From Spartobacteria bacterium (lineage in GTDB: Bacteria; Verrucomicrobiota; Verrucomicrobiia; Chthoniobacterales; UBA10450), in assembly GCA_021325495.1 (NCBI GenBank), contig JAJPGZ010000013.1, positions 1-64,000 on the forward strand: a stretch of DNA of 64,000 nt. The letters run 5' to 3'. Each line of letters begins with the position of its first letter. Position 1 is the stretch's first letter. Positions 45,649 through 54,837 of the stretch are shown here, in pieces. Both the position numbers and the translations under genes were made by a program. The notes below the pieces were generated by a model. It saw nothing but the letters and a program-made list of their open reading frames with translations, had not been told where the DNA came from and did no database searches.

Positions 45649-46230
45649 CTAGTTATTGGCGAACAAGCCGCTGGCGACCGTCGCGCGGTACTTATGCGTC
45701 CCGGAGAAGGCGTATAACGGAACGTAGTTGCCATGACCGACTTTCTCGGTGCGGCAAGCATTCCAGTTGATGGTAGGGTCTAAAACGTAATTGCCGGCCT
45801 CCGTGGTCCATTCGAGCCACGCGTGGGTCTTTCGACTCACCGAGGTCCGCTTTCCAATGACGAGTTTCACGCCTTGGGCACCAGCCGCGTGCATTTTCTG
45901 ATAAAGGGCAACCGCTTTGCCTTTGCAATCTGCAACAGGACCGCCTTGGACCTCCGACGGGGTCTTCCATTGCGGGCTGAATCCGTACGGGATCGCGCGG
46001 AGATCCGCCATCCATCGGTTCACAACATCGAGAGATACATTCGCCTTACCCGGTCCCGACTTCGCGGTAAGCACCGACTCGATGCGGTTCATTTGATGGT
46101 CGTAAGGTGTCGCAGCAACTAAAAGCAGTGAGGACTGAGCGAAACAAGCTGCCGAAGAAAGGCAGACAAGTGTGATCACGAAAAGGAAGATCTTCTTAAC
46201 GTCGTAGGGGCGAAGGCTTATTAGAATCAT
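45649..46230 (-). CDS. Secreted transglutaminase-like cysteine protein
   Basis: The 193-residue protein has a signal segment (KKIFLFVITLVCLSSAACFAQ) and a papain/transglutaminase-like core: GGPVADCKGKAVALYQKMHA near residue 96 (Cys), SRKTHAWLEWTTEAGNYVLDPTIN near 132 (His, Asp). This Cys-His-Asp order is that of bacterial transglutaminase-like cysteine proteins (BTLCP). Substrate unknown. Start ATG at 46230 places the signal at the N-terminus; an ATG at 46248 is possible. No exact motif A copy lies in or near it. Confidence 0.68.
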   Translation of the reverse strand: MILISLRPYDVKKIFLFVITLVCLSSAACFAQSSLLLVAATPYDHQMNRIESVLTAKSGPGKANVSLDVVNRWMADLRAIPYGFSPQWKTPSEVQGGPVADCKGKAVALYQKMHAAGAQGVKLVIGKRTSVSRKTHAWLEWTTEAGNYVLDPTINWNACRTEKVGHGNYVPLYAFSGTHKYRATVASGLFANN

Positions 46231-46362
46231 ATTGGTGATAATTACCATAAGCACCGCCCATGCCACCGACGGTAGCAAGCTGCGCCCCCTCGAGAATTCG
46301 GGATTTAACCCTTCTACCGAGGCCGGATTTGCGTCAGGCACACATCAGAGCAACTACTCCCC

Positions 46363-49185
46363 GTGCCACTACCAGCTCTTTGCGTCGCTTTTCTGCTTTC
46401 CGGCGTCAGCGCTCTACTGTTCGAAACTCTCTGGCTTCGACTCTGCGGCCTTCTTTTCGGTAACGCCGTCGTTTCGGTTGCACTCATACTTTCTAGTTTC
46501 ATGACTGGGCTGGCTGTGGGCGGCGCGCTGGCCGCATCTGGCTTTCTTTCGAAACGTCGGCCGCTTCTTGTGTATGCTGCCCTCGAATTCAGCATCGCCA
46601 TCCTGGGGCTGGCGATCGTGTTGATGCTGCCGAACGTCGTGATTTTTTCCCGGCCCCTTTTCCGGCTACTTTCGCAGCATGACATCGCAATCGATGTTGC
46701 TCGGTTCGCCGGCTCTTTTGTGGTTCTCGCACTGCCAGCGACAGGGATGGGATTGACGCTGCCAATCGCGATCGCAGATCCCATTTTCGGCCAACGGCAA
46801 TTCCGCCGCGCCCTCGCGGTCTTTTATGGATGCAACACCTTGGGCGCGGTCATTGGAACCCTAAGCGGTGAAATGTATTTGATTCGAGCGTTCGGAGTCA
46901 CCGGCGCTGCGGTGGCGGCAGCCCTCTTCAATTTGGTCGCCGCCGGCGTTGCGTTTGCAATTGCGCGCTTTGATCGACAATTGCCGCCTTCGAACGCGGC
47001 GAGGTCAGTTCGTTTTCCTTGGAGACAGTGGCGCCGTATTGCCAGTTTCCTTCTGGTTACCTTCGGAACGGGCGCCGTGCTGCTTTCGCTCGAGGTCGTC
47101 TGGTTTCGTTTTCTTCGCCTCTATATCGCTTCGACTGCTACCGCCTTTGCCATAATGCTTGCCGTCGTTCTCGCAGGCATCGCCTTGGGCGCGATGTCAT
47201 CAGCGTTTCTTCGTAACGAAATCTCGGCGCGCGTACGCGGAACCCTCGCAAATTTACTACTCATCGCCGCGATCGTGACACTCGCGACGTATGTCTTCTT
47301 TCCGATGTCGATCTTGCAACGTTTCGCTGTGTCGTGGCAGGACTTCATGCTCGATACGTGGGTGGAAATCACTGTTGTATCGCTCGCATTAATGTTCCCG
47401 ACCGCATTCATCTCGGGAATGCTTTTCCCTCTCACCGTTAACGCAATCGAATCCGCCGTTCCCGGCCGAAGCAACAGCGTGGGCATCGCGACACTTCTGA
47501 ATACCGTCGGTGCCGCCGCGGGTCCATTAGTGACGTCCTTTATCCTCTTACCAGCATGTGGTTTTCAAACTTCGCTGATTATTTGCGCGGTTTGCTACGC
47601 CCTTCTCGCCGTTTCGTTAGTCGAATGGTCGCAGCTGCGGCGTCTTAGGATCGTGACGACCGCCGGTTTGATGGTCGTGTTCGTCGTAGCGCTCATTCTC
47701 TTTCCCTATCGACGCAATGAAGATCACTTTGCCCACGCCAGACAACCATTTGAAGCGGACGGTTCTCGGCTGGTCGCGAAATGCGAGGGCAACTCCGACA
47801 CCTGGCAGCTTCTTCGCCGCGATCTTTTCGGCCAGCCGTATTACTCCCGCTTACTCACGAATGCGTTTTCAATGTCGAGCACGCAATACCCGAATCAACG
47901 CTACATGCGTTTGTTCGCGTACTTGCCGCTAACGCTGCAGCCGCATTCGCAACAAGCGCTGCTCATTTGCTACGGCTGCGGCGTTACCGCCGACGCACTC
48001 ACGCAAGATCGACAACTACGCCACATCGACATTGTCGATCTTTCAAAAGAAGTGCTTGAGCTCGCAAATTACTATCCCGGTCCCAATCCATTGCGCGACC
48101 CGCGCGTGGCCAACTTTGTGCAAGATGGCCGTTTCTTTTTGCAAACCGCGCCGCGCAAATACGACATCATCACTGGTGAGCCTCCGCCACCGAAGACTGC
48201 CGGCACCGTAAACATCTACACCGAGGAATTTTTCCGTCTCATGTGCGACGGATTAAATGATGGCGGCATCGCGACATTCTGGTTGCCCATTTACCAGCTC
48301 AAGGTTGACGAAACAAAAGCGATCGTGCGCGCGTTCCATAATGCCTTCGCGAATGCGTCCCTCTGGGCCAGCTCTGACGACGAATGGATCATGATGGGAA
48401 TCAAAGGATCGACAACGTCGTTAGATCGACAACAGACGGAACGCCTCTGGCAAAGCCCGGAAACACGCGCTGATCTCGCGCGCATTGGCATCGAGCTGCC
48501 CGAGCAGCTCGCCGCCTTGTTTGTTATGGATGCGCCAGAGATCGAGCGCATCACGAACGATACGGCGCCCCTGACCGACTTGCATCCCAAACGCCTAACC
48601 GATGCGCGAGCAGATCGCGCCGCCGTTCACAACTTTTCTCTGCCCTACCTCGATGCGGCCGCTTCGGTGCGACGGTTTCGTTCATCATCTCTAATGTCGA
48701 ACTTATGGCCGGCAGAATTTCAGAGTTCGGTCGAACAGTACTTTGTCCTCCGCGAGATTCGTTATCAGTCGCAGGTGCGGGGTAGCAATAAATTCGCCGA
48801 ACTGGATTTCTATCTTCGACATTCGAGAGTCCGCATGCCCGTGCTTGAAGTTCTGGGTTCCGACGAATATCGGATCGCGATCGCGCACAAGGTCTCTCAG
48901 GGATTGGATGCGCCGCCTAACGAGGCTCTGCCCGATCTCGTTGCCGATGCCCTCGCCTCACGCGAGTTTCCTCGGACGATTGCGTTGCTGGAAGAGGAAC
49001 GCTCTCGAAATATCGCCGCGCGCAACGATCTTTTGTTGCTGGTGTATCTCTACTGTTTGAATGGTGATGTCGGTGGAGCGGAGCGCGTCGCTGCCGACGC
49101 ACGCGAATTGATCGGACATGATGGGAATGTCGAACTCCTCTTCGGCAATCTCCGGGCCGAGTTTGGATTTCGCCCGCCGGGTTGA
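46363..49185 (+). CDS. Membrane-fused spermidine-synthase-like protein
   Basis: The 940-residue protein joins a 12-to-14-helix membrane domain (residues about 1-450, starting LPALCVAFLLSGVSALLFETLW) to a SAM-dependent methyltransferase-fold domain of the spermidine synthase family. That domain shows ALLICYGCGVTADAL near 540, HIDIVDLSKEVLELA near 557, DGRFFLQTAPRKYDIITGEPP near 589, IYTEEFF near 621. A C-terminal helical domain of about 200 residues follows. Such fusions are common but their substrate is unknown. GTG start at 46363. The polyamine-binding Asp pair appears altered, so spermidine synthesis is unlikely. Confidence 0.8.
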   Translation: MPLPALCVAFLLSGVSALLFETLWLRLCGLLFGNAVVSVALILSSFMTGLAVGGALAASGFLSKRRPLLVYAALEFSIAILGLAIVLMLPNVVIFSRPLFRLLSQHDIAIDVARFAGSFVVLALPATGMGLTLPIAIADPIFGQRQFRRALAVFYGCNTLGAVIGTLSGEMYLIRAFGVTGAAVAAALFNLVAAGVAFAIARFDRQLPPSNAARSVRFPWRQWRRIASFLLVTFGTGAVLLSLEVVWFRFLRLYIASTATAFAIMLAVVLAGIALGAMSSAFLRNEISARVRGTLANLLLIAAIVTLATYVFFPMSILQRFAVSWQDFMLDTWVEITVVSLALMFPTAFISGMLFPLTVNAIESAVPGRSNSVGIATLLNTVGAAAGPLVTSFILLPACGFQTSLIICAVCYALLAVSLVEWSQLRRLRIVTTAGLMVVFVVALILFPYRRNEDHFAHARQPFEADGSRLVAKCEGNSDTWQLLRRDLFGQPYYSRLLTNAFSMSSTQYPNQRYMRLFAYLPLTLQPHSQQALLICYGCGVTADALTQDRQLRHIDIVDLSKEVLELANYYPGPNPLRDPRVANFVQDGRFFLQTAPRKYDIITGEPPPPKTAGTVNIYTEEFFRLMCDGLNDGGIATFWLPIYQLKVDETKAIVRAFHNAFANASLWASSDDEWIMMGIKGSTTSLDRQQTERLWQSPETRADLARIGIELPEQLAALFVMDAPEIERITNDTAPLTDLHPKRLTDARADRAAVHNFSLPYLDAAASVRRFRSSSLMSNLWPAEFQSSVEQYFVLREIRYQSQVRGSNKFAELDFYLRHSRVRMPVLEVLGSDEYRIAIAHKVSQGLDAPPNEALPDLVADALASREFPRTIALLEEERSRNIAARNDLLLLVYLYCLNGDVGGAERVAADARELIGHDGNVELLFGNLRAEFGFRPPG
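48407..48431 (+). repeat. Tandem motif A cores, 17-bp spacing, with an embedded motif B core
   Basis: GATCGACA at 48407-48414 and 48424-48431, with TCGTTAG of motif B in between, sharing bases with the second copy. All lie in the spermidine-synthase-like gene. Confidence 0.75.
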
Positions 49186-49199
49186 TAGCGGTAAGATCG

Positions 49200-51236
49200 T
49201 TACGGTTCGCGATAGACAGAACCACTTTCATACAGGGCCAGCTCACGCCGCATTTCGGATGCGCCATCGAGGTTATGTTCACTTTCGAACAGACTCAGCG
49301 CGCGGCGGGCATTGTCGATCGCAGGCGGAAATTGTCGATCTTGCGCATAAGCTGCAGCCACGATGCGCAGAACAGTCGGATAATTTTCGCCTAACAAGCG
49401 GATTGCCTGTTCGGCCAATTCCACAGCCCTGACGCCATCCCGCAGTGACTCGTCTTGTGCGCTTGCCAGCGCCCACGCCAGATTGATCTGCGCTTTTTCC
49501 GAATGCGGTCCGAATCGAAGCGCGCTCTCGTAATGCTCCATCGCTTCTCGCTCATTTTTTCCGAGCCACAAAATCGACGCCAGGTTTAAGTGCGCCTCCA
49601 TCAATTCAGGATTAAGCCGAAGGGCTGCACGATATTCCGCTGCGGCTTCATCCATTCGACCTTTTTCGTGCAAAGCGTTCCCGAGATTGTAGTGAGCGTC
49701 CGCGCTATCGGGATTGAGTTGGCGCGCGATTGTGTACTGCTCGATGGCAAGATCGACATCTCCTTTGGTGAGGAGCGCATTGCCGAGCGCGATATGGGCG
49801 TCGGGATCATGCGGCTGCAATTGCAAAGCAATCGTGCACTCGGCGATTGCGTCCTGGACATTTCCTTTTGTGAGCAACGCAGTGGCGAGATTATAGTGCG
49901 CCTCAGCATAGCGCGGCGCGAAGCGAAGGGCTTGGTGGTAATTCCGAACAGCGCCGTCGGCGTCGCCCTTTTCGATGAGAGCGATGCCAAGATTATTGAA
50001 CGCCATCCAACACTCCGGATTTTTCGCGATGGTCGTTCGCCAAAGAGTTTCGATGTCGCGGTAGTTGCTGGCTTGGCGCCAGGTCAAGACTGCCAGCACT
50101 GATAGCGCCGCGATGCCGACCGAAGTCGTTAGGCGCTGACTTTTCCTTTTCGCGCTGACGTTGGCAACACTTCCGACCGCGAGCGCAATCGGTCCGATGC
50201 AAGCGAGATACTGATAATGATCCGCGACGTAGGTATACCGGAACGTGTAAAGCATGATGAAGCCGAGAACGGGCGCGAGCGTTCCGGCGAAAAACAGCGA
50301 TGCGATGCCGGGTGCTCTAATGCCGCGTCGCCAAGCATACCAAATGATAACGCCCATGACGACGACTGCGAAGAGCCAGACATAGGCGAAAGGATCGTGC
50401 GCATCGATCTTCCATTGCGGATAAATGAATGTGAGCTTGGCCGGCCAAAATAGTTTCGCGAGGTAGAACCAAATAGCGCGGCTCGCGACTAACAGACGCT
50501 CAATTGGGTTAAGGGCAAACAAGGCGCCACGCGTTCCCTGATGGTAGCGTTCCCACCACATCGCGAGCAGGCCGGTCGCAAATCCTAAAAAAGCAAATGG
50601 CAGGATTTGCATCAGGCGTCGACCGTCGATCGGCTCTCGGCGTAGCCATAAGATCGACATCAACGCGATCGGCAGCGTGCAGGCTGTAGACTTCGCGGAA
50701 AGCGCAAGCGTGTACGCGAGTAGCGCGCAACCATAAAATCGCCAGCGCGATTGTTGCTCATCAGCGAGGAAACGCTGCCATGCAAGCAGGGTCAGCAGAA
50801 AAAAGAACGCCATGAGTACGTTTTTTCTTTCTGTGATCCACGCGACCGATTCCACCTGGACCGGATGCAGCGCGAAAATCGCGGCCGCGAAGAACGCGCC
50901 GCGAATGTTGAGGCTAAGGAGGAGTCGCCAGAGCAAAAGAGCATTCGCGGTGTGAAGAAGAATATTGACCCAATGGTATCCGGCGGGATTGAGATCCCAA
51001 ATTGAGCGCTCGATGCGAAACGTTGTGTACGTCAGTGGAAAATATTGCGATGGCGCATCGAGCGAGAACCAGATGCGACGAAGACCGTCGGGGACGACTA
51101 ACAGCGGATTTTTTGTGACGTAATAGTCATCATCCCAAAGGAACCCACCGCGCCAGGCCGGTTTGTAGGCGATGGCAACAACTGCGGCCAACGCAACCGC
51201 GAGCAAGGCAGCGTGAATTGTTCGCCTCATCATCAT
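49200..51236 (-). CDS. TMTC-like membrane protein with C-terminal TPRs
   Basis: The 678-residue protein has about ten membrane helices in residues 1-400 with GGFLWDDDYYVTKNPLL near 29 and FALHPVQVESVAWITERKN near 120, marks of the GT-C-type TMTC/O-mannosyltransferase-like family. At least six TPRs follow (AFNNLGIALIEKGDADGAVR near 420 on). The WDDD pair is the likely metal/sugar-phosphate site. It probably uses a polyprenyl-sugar donor on exported proteins or glycans. A paralogue lies at 58738. ATG at 51236. Confidence 0.85.
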   Translation of the reverse strand: MMMRRTIHAALLAVALAAVVAIAYKPAWRGGFLWDDDYYVTKNPLLVVPDGLRRIWFSLDAPSQYFPLTYTTFRIERSIWDLNPAGYHWVNILLHTANALLLWRLLLSLNIRGAFFAAAIFALHPVQVESVAWITERKNVLMAFFFLLTLLAWQRFLADEQQSRWRFYGCALLAYTLALSAKSTACTLPIALMSILWLRREPIDGRRLMQILPFAFLGFATGLLAMWWERYHQGTRGALFALNPIERLLVASRAIWFYLAKLFWPAKLTFIYPQWKIDAHDPFAYVWLFAVVVMGVIIWYAWRRGIRAPGIASLFFAGTLAPVLGFIMLYTFRYTYVADHYQYLACIGPIALAVGSVANVSAKRKSQRLTTSVGIAALSVLAVLTWRQASNYRDIETLWRTTIAKNPECWMAFNNLGIALIEKGDADGAVRNYHQALRFAPRYAEAHYNLATALLTKGNVQDAIAECTIALQLQPHDPDAHIALGNALLTKGDVDLAIEQYTIARQLNPDSADAHYNLGNALHEKGRMDEAAAEYRAALRLNPELMEAHLNLASILWLGKNEREAMEHYESALRFGPHSEKAQINLAWALASAQDESLRDGVRAVELAEQAIRLLGENYPTVLRIVAAAYAQDRQFPPAIDNARRALSLFESEHNLDGASEMRRELALYESGSVYREP
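49313..49340 (-). repeat. Tandem motif A cores, 20-bp spacing
   Basis: TGTCGATC at 49313 and 49333 in the C-terminal TPR part of the TMTC-like gene, reading AQDRQFPPAIDNA in the protein. Confidence 0.75.
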
Positions 51237-51288
51237 CTAACCCGAGTGTCCGTTATAAGATCGACATCGTCTTTCGACAAAAAACAAA

Positions 51289-51316
51289 CGGCCGGGTCCG
51301 TTACCAGACCCGGCCG
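51289..51316 (-). terminator. Intrinsic terminator of the TonB receptor gene
   Basis: CGGCCGGGTC pairs with GACCCGGCCG across an 8-nt loop. On the minus strand the stem is followed by TTTGTTTTTTG, 23 bp beyond the receptor stop codon. Confidence 0.9.
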
Positions 51317-51338
51317 CTGAGAAACTAAGCTGTTGAGA

Positions 51339-54300
51339 TTAGAAGCGTTTCTTCAACGAGACGAACCAGAAGCGACCCTTCGGGTTCGCAGTTTGTTCGT
51401 CGTAACCGTTTTCGAATGCGGCGGCAACGAATGGCGGCTCCTCGTCGGTCACGTTGTTCATACCGAGAGTCACCGTCGTGTTGTTAAGCCATGCTCTCCA
51501 ACCGCACGGATTGTACTCCGCGGTTGAGACCGGCATCACATTCTTGTCTTTGCCATCCTTCATCTTCACGTTCTTGCCGCCATCCTTGGACAAACCAGCA
51601 ACTTGTTCCTGCGCAGCTGGCGCCGGGAAGTTGAAGGTGTAGTTCATGATGAGGTCGAGCGTGATCCACTCGCGAACCTTGCGGTTTGCAATCGGTCGCT
51701 CGTTTGGCAATGGGAAGTTGCCGAGCGCGATGTTGCCCGGACCAAATCCTTTCGAATCCCAGTATTGACCGACGTAATGGACAGTCGCACCAACGTCCAA
51801 GCCACCGAGCCAAGATCCGGGAGCGCCATCGTAAAATAAGCTCGTGTACCAGCGATTATGAGTAAACGAACCACCGCCGTTCGGGCCTTGGAAACCACCG
51901 CCGAATTTGCCGGAAGTTTCGCGGATGTCCGAGAACGGAGTCGGGCGAACTTGCCGATCGAAGATGTAGGTGCCGTTAAACGTTGCAGTCAACGTACCCA
52001 TATCGCCGTGTCCAAAGCGCGAAGTCTGCAAGGTGTAGACCGCCTCGTAATCCAAGTCATCAGCGATCAACTGCCCAAGGTTTGCCACTGGTGTGTTAAC
52101 CAATAGAATCGCACCTGTGTCCGGATCGCGCTGAACGAATGTGGACGTCGAGGGACCTGTTCCACCAACAAACGTCGGGAAAAATCCGCCACCTTGTTGG
52201 GCGAACGGCCCGAAGGTCCCACCCGGGTTAGCGTTTCCGCTTGCGTTGTTGATTACGAACTGCGGATCAAATGTGGTGGTAAAGCCACGCAGATCGATGT
52301 GCACCACGTCGGCACTCAAGGTCAAACCTTGGAGTGGGCTCCACAGCTTGTCGAAGGTTACGACAGCACCGTAAGTCCATTCATATGCCGTTTCGGGCTG
52401 CAACGTCGGATTGCCTAACAAGTGCTGCTCGATTTGTGGCTCAGTCGCAGTTCCACCAATAGGATCAGTGACGTTCGGGAAGGTTTGAGCGGTTCCCGAG
52501 AACAATTCACCCAGAGTAGGGGCGTGGAAGGCTTCAATGTAGCCTGCACGAAGCGTGACTGCTTCGATCGGCTGAATACGAATGGTGAACTTCGGACGTT
52601 CGGTATCACCGAAATCACTGAAGTTTTCGTATCGTTCTGCATAGCCGAGTTCGACGCTGTACAAGCCGGGGAAATTCCAACTCGGGCTGGTGATCGGAAC
52701 GCGCACTTCCCACCATGCGGCCCAGACATCGCGGCTACCCTTTGTAGGTGCGAAGTTGGTCGCACCGGTGGTTTGGCCGGACGCTGTCAATGGATCCGGA
52801 ATATCGCTCGTATGCTCGGTGCGATGTTCGCCACCTATCGCGAAGGAAACCGGGCCTGCTGGCAAACTAAACATGTCGCCGGCTAACCTCCCGTCCTCGG
52901 TCATGATTGACGTGGATCCGAAATGGTTAGTCGTAACGAAAACGCGATCCAATACAGCTCTGCCGTTTAGGTTTCTGCCGAATGGATTAAATGCGGTTGC
53001 CGGATTTGTATCCAACAATGCCGCTCGTAAAGCGTTATTGTTCACGATTCCACCGAACCGTTCCAAGCGATGATCTTCGTTGTAGCGGAAACCGGTTTCC
53101 CAGGTCCACGTTTTGAAGAAGTCACCAAACTCGCCAAGCTCTCCCCGGAGACCGGCAGTAAAGAGGTAGTTGTCAGTCAGAATTTTGTCGGTTCGCAGAC
53201 CCGCTTCAATGCCGCGATAACGGACGCCAGTTGTAAATGATGTACCTACGGGCGCAGAGCTCGGATTCGCACTGTTAGCTGGGCCAGACGTATAGTTGCC
53301 AACGGTGAACGGATTGAACGCATTCTGTGTCGGCACGCTAAAGCCAGCCTGGCCGCTGAGGCCAAGAGGGTGGGCATTATCCACCCAGACATCGGGCACA
53401 AATGGCGCCGGCGCGAGGCCGCCGTCCCAGAACTGACGCACGTACCGGAAATCGGCAAACGCGGTCAAATATTTATCGCAAATATCGCGTGTAACTGAAC
53501 CGTAGAAGTATTCGCGATCAGTCGGCGCCACCGCTGGCGTCAAGTCGGCGAAATTAAATAAGACATGCTCGCGACCGAAGAGCGGGTTCGGGTGAAATCC
53601 GATGAACCGCGGCGCGTACTGCGTGTCAGTTTGCACGTTCGCAGCCGCGTGCGGTGTCGGATCCTTGATTCCCGGCCGCAACATACGGCCTTGAACACGG
53701 CCAGCGTAGTTACCTGACCGGACATCGTTGCCACCGAATGGTGCGTGATCGGCATCGTGCGAGATATCGACATCGCGCGAGAAAATCGCGGCGCGATTGT
53801 ACATGCCCGCGTAAACCACCACGTCCGTCTTATCGTCGCCAGTGCCGGCGAGAATGTAGGCACTCTCTTCTGCCTGGTCGTTGGCGCGCCCAAGATTGGT
53901 GTTGCCGTAGCTCGCGTAAAGTTCAAGACCGCGAAAACGTTTGTACAGAAACACGTTCACCACACCCGAGACCGCATCCGCGCCGTAGTTAGGCGAGGCA
54001 CCGTCTTTCAAGATGTCGATGTGATCGATCAAACCTAACGGGAACATATTGAAGTCGGGCGAGTTGCTCGCAAAACCGACATTCGCTACGCGGCGACCAT
54101 CTTGAAGGATCAGGGTTTCTTTCGGATCGATACCGCGCAGGTCAAGACGCGCGCTACCGTCACCGCCGTTGGTGTTGTTCTCGGTGATACCGGCACCGGC
54201 AACAGAGGGCAGTTTTTCGATAAGGTCCGACGAAGTGCGAACACCCAATCGCGTGATGTCATCACGGCGATAAGTGTCGACCGGGTTCGGTCCTACTTCT

Positions 54301-54527
54301 TCTGCGGTAGGAATGTTTGAACCGGTGACGACGACGCGCTCGACTTCAGCTTGCGCACCGGTTGCACCGCCGGCGGCGGTGGGTGGAGCTTGCGAGCCGG
54401 TCTGAGTCGCCGGGCTTGCGCCAGGCTCTTGCGCGAACGCGGTTGAAAACACGAAAAGAGGAATTCCTACTGCGACTGCGAAAGCAACGCGGACGGACCC
54501 TAACGGTTTTAGTACGTTTCTGATCAT
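51339..54527 (-). CDS. TonB-dependent outer-membrane receptor
   Basis: The 1062-residue receptor has a signal peptide (RVAFAVAVGIPLFVFSTAFAQ), a Gln/Ala/Gly-rich linker, a TonB box region (VERVVVTGSNIPTAEE near 65), the plug domain (RDDITRLGVRTSSDLIEKLPSV; LDLRGIDPKETLILQDGRRV; DHIDILKDGASPNYGADAVS) and a 22-strand-type barrel ending NPKGRFWFVSLKKRF with terminal Phe. Substrate unknown; the plug resembles large peptide/glycan receptors. A GGAG six bases before the ATG at 54527 decides the start. It has no exact motif A copy in 3.2 kb but does have three motif B-like sites. Confidence 0.92.
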   Translation of the reverse strand: MIRNVLKPLGSVRVAFAVAVGIPLFVFSTAFAQEPGASPATQTGSQAPPTAAGGATGAQAEVERVVVTGSNIPTAEEVGPNPVDTYRRDDITRLGVRTSSDLIEKLPSVAGAGITENNTNGGDGSARLDLRGIDPKETLILQDGRRVANVGFASNSPDFNMFPLGLIDHIDILKDGASPNYGADAVSGVVNVFLYKRFRGLELYASYGNTNLGRANDQAEESAYILAGTGDDKTDVVVYAGMYNRAAIFSRDVDISHDADHAPFGGNDVRSGNYAGRVQGRMLRPGIKDPTPHAAANVQTDTQYAPRFIGFHPNPLFGREHVLFNFADLTPAVAPTDREYFYGSVTRDICDKYLTAFADFRYVRQFWDGGLAPAPFVPDVWVDNAHPLGLSGQAGFSVPTQNAFNPFTVGNYTSGPANSANPSSAPVGTSFTTGVRYRGIEAGLRTDKILTDNYLFTAGLRGELGEFGDFFKTWTWETGFRYNEDHRLERFGGIVNNNALRAALLDTNPATAFNPFGRNLNGRAVLDRVFVTTNHFGSTSIMTEDGRLAGDMFSLPAGPVSFAIGGEHRTEHTSDIPDPLTASGQTTGATNFAPTKGSRDVWAAWWEVRVPITSPSWNFPGLYSVELGYAERYENFSDFGDTERPKFTIRIQPIEAVTLRAGYIEAFHAPTLGELFSGTAQTFPNVTDPIGGTATEPQIEQHLLGNPTLQPETAYEWTYGAVVTFDKLWSPLQGLTLSADVVHIDLRGFTTTFDPQFVINNASGNANPGGTFGPFAQQGGGFFPTFVGGTGPSTSTFVQRDPDTGAILLVNTPVANLGQLIADDLDYEAVYTLQTSRFGHGDMGTLTATFNGTYIFDRQVRPTPFSDIRETSGKFGGGFQGPNGGGSFTHNRWYTSLFYDGAPGSWLGGLDVGATVHYVGQYWDSKGFGPGNIALGNFPLPNERPIANRKVREWITLDLIMNYTFNFPAPAAQEQVAGLSKDGGKNVKMKDGKDKNVMPVSTAEYNPCGWRAWLNNTTVTLGMNNVTDEEPPFVAAAFENGYDEQTANPKGRFWFVSLKKRF

Positions 54528-54837
54528 TAGTTTCTCCATTGGTTGGGTTAGGTTTGGGCTAGGCATTAGTGAAGAATCGCCATGCTGACAAGGTTTTTTT
54601 TAAAAAATCTTTGAACGGTCTGCCCGGGCGTTTGTCCTGAGCGCGACCGTCGAAAGCGGTTTTATCGGATTCAGCAACACATGCCTAGATAAAAATTCGA
54701 CAAAATCCGGGACACGGTCCGGATGTGATACCGCGGTTGATACATGTCGATCTTGCGCTTGCACCTAACGAACCGCTTTCGGCCTAACGAACCTTTCCAG
54801 GTTGTCCGGTCGCGAAAGATGTAGCAGCATCAGGTCG
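54528..54837. other. 310-bp intergenic region between the TonB receptor and ribE
   Basis: The gap between two divergent genes holds a T8A6-type tract (about 54590-54605) near the receptor start, one motif A copy at 54746 and two motif B copies at 54766 and 54783. I see no convincing FMN riboswitch before ribE and no clear sigma-70 pair. It most likely contains the promoters of both genes. Confidence 0.5.

Noticed and set aside
46363-49185. Annotating the membrane fusion as a true spermidine synthase
   Set aside because: The SAM-fold is present, but the substrate-binding acidic residues of polyamine synthases are not evident and the large membrane domain points to another role.
54528-54837. 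FMN riboswitch upstream of ribE
   Set aside because: The conserved AGGGxxA and related FMN-aptamer segments are absent.
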